NCBI GenBank assembly: GCA_029465975.1
Contig: CM055736.1
Location: forward strand, 11,851,205 to 11,915,204
Source: Dallia pectoralis
Lineage: Eukaryota > Chordata > Actinopteri > Esociformes > Umbridae
Reading direction: 5' to 3'
Length of the DNA stretch: 64,000 nucleotides
Under the pieces are notes generated by a model. That model saw only the letters and a program-made list of their open reading frames with translations, had not been told where the DNA came from and did no database searches. The position numbers and the translations under genes were made by a program. Of the stretch, positions 59,996 to 64,000 are shown in pieces. Each line of letters starts with the position of its first letter. Position 1 is the first letter of the stretch.

Positions 59996-62900
59996 TGGCC
60001 ACAAACCTTTATACAGCTGTGTACACCTTCGTTGTATAAGTCAGGAGTGTCCTTCTATATACAAAGAAAATTAGTTGAAATCTGAAATCTGTCAATAACC
60101 TGCCCCCTGATATATTCTTAACTCCTGCAGATAAAGTGCATGTGTTATCGTAAAACAATGACCAACAACAAATAGAGAAGTCGGATGTTTAAATGAACAA
60201 AACATTAATCAACGCTCAGGTTTGCGTTGACGTTTGTGATATTATTATATAACGTTTGAATTATGTATATAATATATATATATATAGCATTATTGCCCCT
60301 CTGGATCCGCTCAGCCACTACAGAGACAGTGTGGTGTTGGCGAACATCCGTTGGTCTCTAATAGCATTTATTATTATAAAGATGTGTCTGCTTCACAAGG
60401 GGTCATTAGAGCTGAATGAAGCATATATTATTACACAGTTTGGTGTTAATCAGGGTTTCTGGAAGCAGGCACCAGGGACAATGGGGGGTGGGGAGGGGGC
60501 GGAGCTTGCTTGCTCGCGTGCACACGTGTGTTTGCCCGCTCTCGAAGCGACACTAAACTGATGGGGGAGTCGTCTACATTTAAGGGTGCTCCGTTTACTC
60601 TTCTCTGAGTACACGCCGACGAGGAGCAGTGGACCCACGTCCAACAGCTGAGGCAGCCAGGGGAGTTGGCTGTTAACCCCGCCCGTCGGTTCATTAGGCC
60701 TGGGAGGGTGTAGTGTACTGCCCCTGTGCATTGTGGGAACAATAAACAGCTGTGTTGCAGCTCTTGGTGTGTATGCGCACATGTGCGTGTGTCTGTGTAT
60801 GTGTGTGTGTCGGGGAGCAGGTGCATCTCTTCTGTGTGTGTGTGTGTGTGTGTGTGTACGCGCACGTGTGTGTTTAAGGAAGTAGAGGTGATTAAAATGC
60901 GTACAAAGGGAGGGGCCAATGGCACCAAAGCATGTAGTGCAGAGTGTGTGCAGTAGCTTAGCATCTCATCTGTCACACATACACATCTGGTTAACTACCA
61001 TTTGCCTTTTCACTGTGACACCAGGAAACAGCTAAACCAACACAGGCCAGGAGATATCGCACAGGTCTTGTTTACTCTCTTTCACAAACACTGGAATGGA
61101 GATTAACAGCATTCAGTACAGTACAAACACAGGCTGGGAAAAAAAGTTGACTAAAATCGACAGGGTGCATAATAAAAGCCCCATGTCGGGAAGGACAGTA
61201 TAAAGCCACCTGGCTTCATCAACACATCATTTATTACACACGCATTGCATGCTGGGAAGTTTGGCCCCCGAACAAGACCTTTTTTACAGTGCCGTCTTTG
61301 CGTCCATTAGTAATTACAGTATCTGGGTCATCTCGGGTTCAGAAAAATTTGCCTCCATCCTTTCTCAATGAATGTCAGCATTGTAACTAAGAATTGCTGC
61401 ATCCAAAATAACTACTCAGCAGAGATCCAAACCCAAAAACCGCCCTGCCCGTTAATCGCTAATCCAAACCACATATTAAGCATTTTCTAAATTGGCACAG
61501 ACAGGGACGGCGTTGTTTTGCCACCCAAAAGTGTTGTGCTCCCGGGGGAAATGTCGGCAAGCTGCGCTCCGAAAAGTGTCCTTTTATCATCCGGCAGCGC
61601 CGACGTTCAGTCTACCTGACTCCATTTTAAATGTAATAACAGTTGGAATTGCGCTACATGCTAACAACATTGGCGTGGTCATTAAAGTGCACTCTCCAGG
61701 CACAAAATGAACAACAGGAGCATTACTTGCTTTGCGAAGCCTCTGAAATTGTGCTGCCTCCACCCCAAAGCACCGGAGGATCAAAGCGTGCCTTGTCCAC
61801 GTAAAAGCCTCAGCTCTGGGGGCCTGGGCAGCCACTGATTCAGCTCTCTCTACCCCGGCCTCGTCCTGGACCAGGTCTGCACTTTCATGTACTCACGCCA
61901 ATCTTCCCGTCATTACAGAGAGTGGGTGCCCCAACAGATGCCCGCTTTCTCTTTTAATCTTTAAACGCAGGTGACGGAGACGAGGATAGAGGGCCCCGGA
62001 TGTGGCCCGTCTGCCTGAACCAAGGTGAAACCACAGCCTTTACCATGCGATTGAGAGGCACAGGGTACCACCAGCTAAATCATCGGGTGTAAAGAAAGGA
62101 GACTTTCGCTCAGAGTGCAGAGGGGACAGGGGGACCACAACAAGTTAGCACCCTCTGCCAGCACCTCTCTAGTGGGACGCAAGAGGGCCTTCGTCCTTAG
62201 CTACAAGGTCGCTGGGTAGAACGCACTTAACAGTTTGTCTAGAAGAGCACCTTGTGCTTTGTAAACGTTGCTGAAAATGTGTCTTTTAGAAGCATGTAAC
62301 GCAAGCAACTCCCGGTTAATAGTCACTGCGATTTGACACATTATATTGTCTACGACAATCCAAGACAGCTGACAACCCGTGTAAAATGAAGTAGTTTGAA
62401 CCAATTTCGATTCCACAGACTCCACACTGTCGTTGGCCAGGAGTTTGTCGTCGATTTTGTTTTGACTCTCGTCCGCTTGATGTCATGTCCTTGCTACGCT
62501 TGTTGTATGTCCCTATACCTCAAGCCCTGACAAATTAGAGACATGGATAGAAGACAGCTTCCACAGGTTCCAACAGGTTTGGAACAGGGAGGAAGGTTAG
62601 AGTGGAAGAACACCAGCTTTATGCTAATCATACCCCAGCCTTCTGCACAATCCATGATACCGGGAGAATCTGACATTTCAAATGTGTTACATCTCACTCT
62701 CCTTGAGTGAGAGAAGGGTGACATGAGACACGTTCTCAGAACAGATTCTAAAAATGGCTAGTCGGAGTATGCCTAGGTTGTTAAACAACCGCCGAAAGCT
62801 GAGAAAACGTACCCGGTGCAAATCGACGGAAACGATCAAATCAGAGTGATTCACATCCATGAGAGATCTGTCCCTGTCTTTTCGGAGTACTCTTGTCTCT

Positions 62901-63780
62901 GAATTCTAGAAGGCTCTACTTAGATCCGAGAGGTGTGAAAGCTGTGACGCGGTAATCAGAAATAACTGCACATTCCAGTGTGGCTCTTTGGTTTCTTAGC
63001 AACTCTGCTGCAAACTATCCCGTGCTAATAGGCATTCGTCGTTTACCAAATACGCACGGAAGAATGACAGACATCCACAGACGAGTGCCGATACAACACG
63101 TCCATTTAGCATTTTCGGCTACACTTCTACCATGAAGGCAGTAAAATCGAATAGACTTATGGAGCATTTTTGGTCGCATCTTACTGAGAAAGAACTGAGT
63201 AGGGGCAATGTCAAGAAAGCAGGAGAACATTCAGTTTGGAGGGGGACATATATTTCCAACAACATCGGTTCTGTGATTAGTGAATCACTGTCGGTTCTTC
63301 CACTGAAGATGTTGTGGCACGTTCAAACTGATAGCCAGAAGAAGCTCTTACAAGCCCACAATGGCTGCTGTAGCATGAGGCATTCACTGGGTCGAATTGG
63401 TAGCCATGTCCAATATTAGCATGAGCACCGCTGTTAGAACCGTTTGTGTAAAAGTGCAAATTATTGTGAGAACGTGGTGAGAACAGGCCCCAATCGGACG
63501 TTCCCTTGGAAAACCACCTGCGTTTTTCATAACTTTCGGCTTTTACTGCGCAACAGGAACAATAAAAGGCTAAGAACTTCTTTCGTTAGCGGGGATTTAC
63601 GTTCAGTTCCCAAATGTCAAATGTATATTTCCGCACAGTGAGGTGACCGTGGCCTGCTTCCTTGATACTTACGTTACGAGGAATATATGAAAACCGCATG
63701 CCCACAAATAAAGCGAGGATGCAAGCAGCTGGTAATGCACGTAAAAACCCACATTCCTACAATATGACGTGGTGGTAACA
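59996..63780. other. 3.8 kb of mostly unique DNA, no gene recognised
   Basis: TA run near 60270-60284. GT-rich tracts lie at about 60775-60812 and 60832-60872. Frames up to 176 codons around 60446-60976 (minus) are inflated by the CA/GT tracts. The frame 63132-63419 (95 codons) is in unique DNA but unrecognised. The block around 61430-61700 is free of simple repeats and CNE-like in look, untested. Confidence 0.4.
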
Positions 63781-63828
63781 GTTTGTTGTGCTAACTGTTT
63801 GTTGTGCTAACTGTTTGTTGTGGTAACT
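63781..63828. repeat. 16-bp repeat, three copies of GTTTGTTGTGCTAACT
   Basis: Starts at 63781, 63797 and 63813. The third copy reads GTGGTAACT. Confidence 0.93.
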
Positions 63829-64000
63829 GTTGAAAGCATCGTGACACGTGATAGTGTCTAAATCCTCTAACCCCGATTCTGGGTTCCATGTAGCTAGATT
63901 GTGTTCATATGCAATGCTCAGTGTTGATCTCTTACCTTTCTCTCAGATTGTGACAGACATTAAAGCCATCCTGCCGCGGACGCGGTCCTCCCAGCCCGAA

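Noticed and set aside
60446..60976. 176-codon minus frame
   Set aside because: Held open largely by CA/GT tracts, with no recognised domain.

Overview
The window reads as nuclear DNA of a ray-finned fish, most likely a salmoniform or esociform. The evidence is the repeat content: a decayed Tc1-like element of the type common in salmonid and pike genomes (58945-59995), a second Tc1-like transposase tail (about 23530-23715), three or four hAT-type non-autonomous elements, tRNA-derived SINE remnants with the teleost tail motif CTGGATAAGAG, a LINE-like 3' tail, and long CA/GT microsatellites. No prokaryotic gene, rRNA, functional tRNA, CRISPR array or intact protein-coding gene was found. The species call is inference from remembered repeat families and was not tested by a search.

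About a fifth of the window is tandem repeat. More than twenty arrays have separate, unrelated units: 4-bp and 2-bp simple repeats at 2733-3692; 11 bp at 4860-5229; 85 bp at 7288-8475; 20 bp at 9141-10334; 9 bp at 11050-11543; a CGCG-bearing pyrimidine array at 12241-13003; 17 bp at 13691-13790; 32 bp at 15812-17131; purine arrays at 22636-23060 and 50893-51365; 15 bp at 26791-27039; 23 bp at 29189-29448; 55 bp at 31981-32545; 70 bp at 34691-35750; 31 bp at 37993-38580; 33 bp at 42331-43080; 15 bp at 44505-45345; 21 bp at 46538-47046; 31 bp at 48579-49033; 57 bp at 54261-54440; and 17 bp at 58050-58233. Nearly all long open reading frames are by-products of these arrays.

Layout: 1-3692 holds an apparently exact 1.06-kb duplication tied to a large CG/CA simple repeat. 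3.7-17 kb is a minisatellite cluster separated by unique DNA. 17-31 kb is mostly unique, with TE remnants and a 376-bp fold-back element. 31-52 kb is a second minisatellite-dense stretch. 52-64 kb is mostly unique, with a BED-finger-bearing hAT remnant and the Tc1-like element.

The unique DNA between arrays is often AT-rich with ATTA/TAATTA motifs. That would fit an intergenic or intronic interval, possibly with conserved non-coding elements, but nothing in the sequence alone proves it. The features most worth a second look are an array of roughly sixty tandem splice-acceptor-like units (9141-10334), the hairpin-forming 85-bp array (7288-8475), a G-rich array with repeated GC-box motifs (29189-29448), a 31-bp array open in all three forward frames (37993-38580), and higher-order repeat structure in several arrays.
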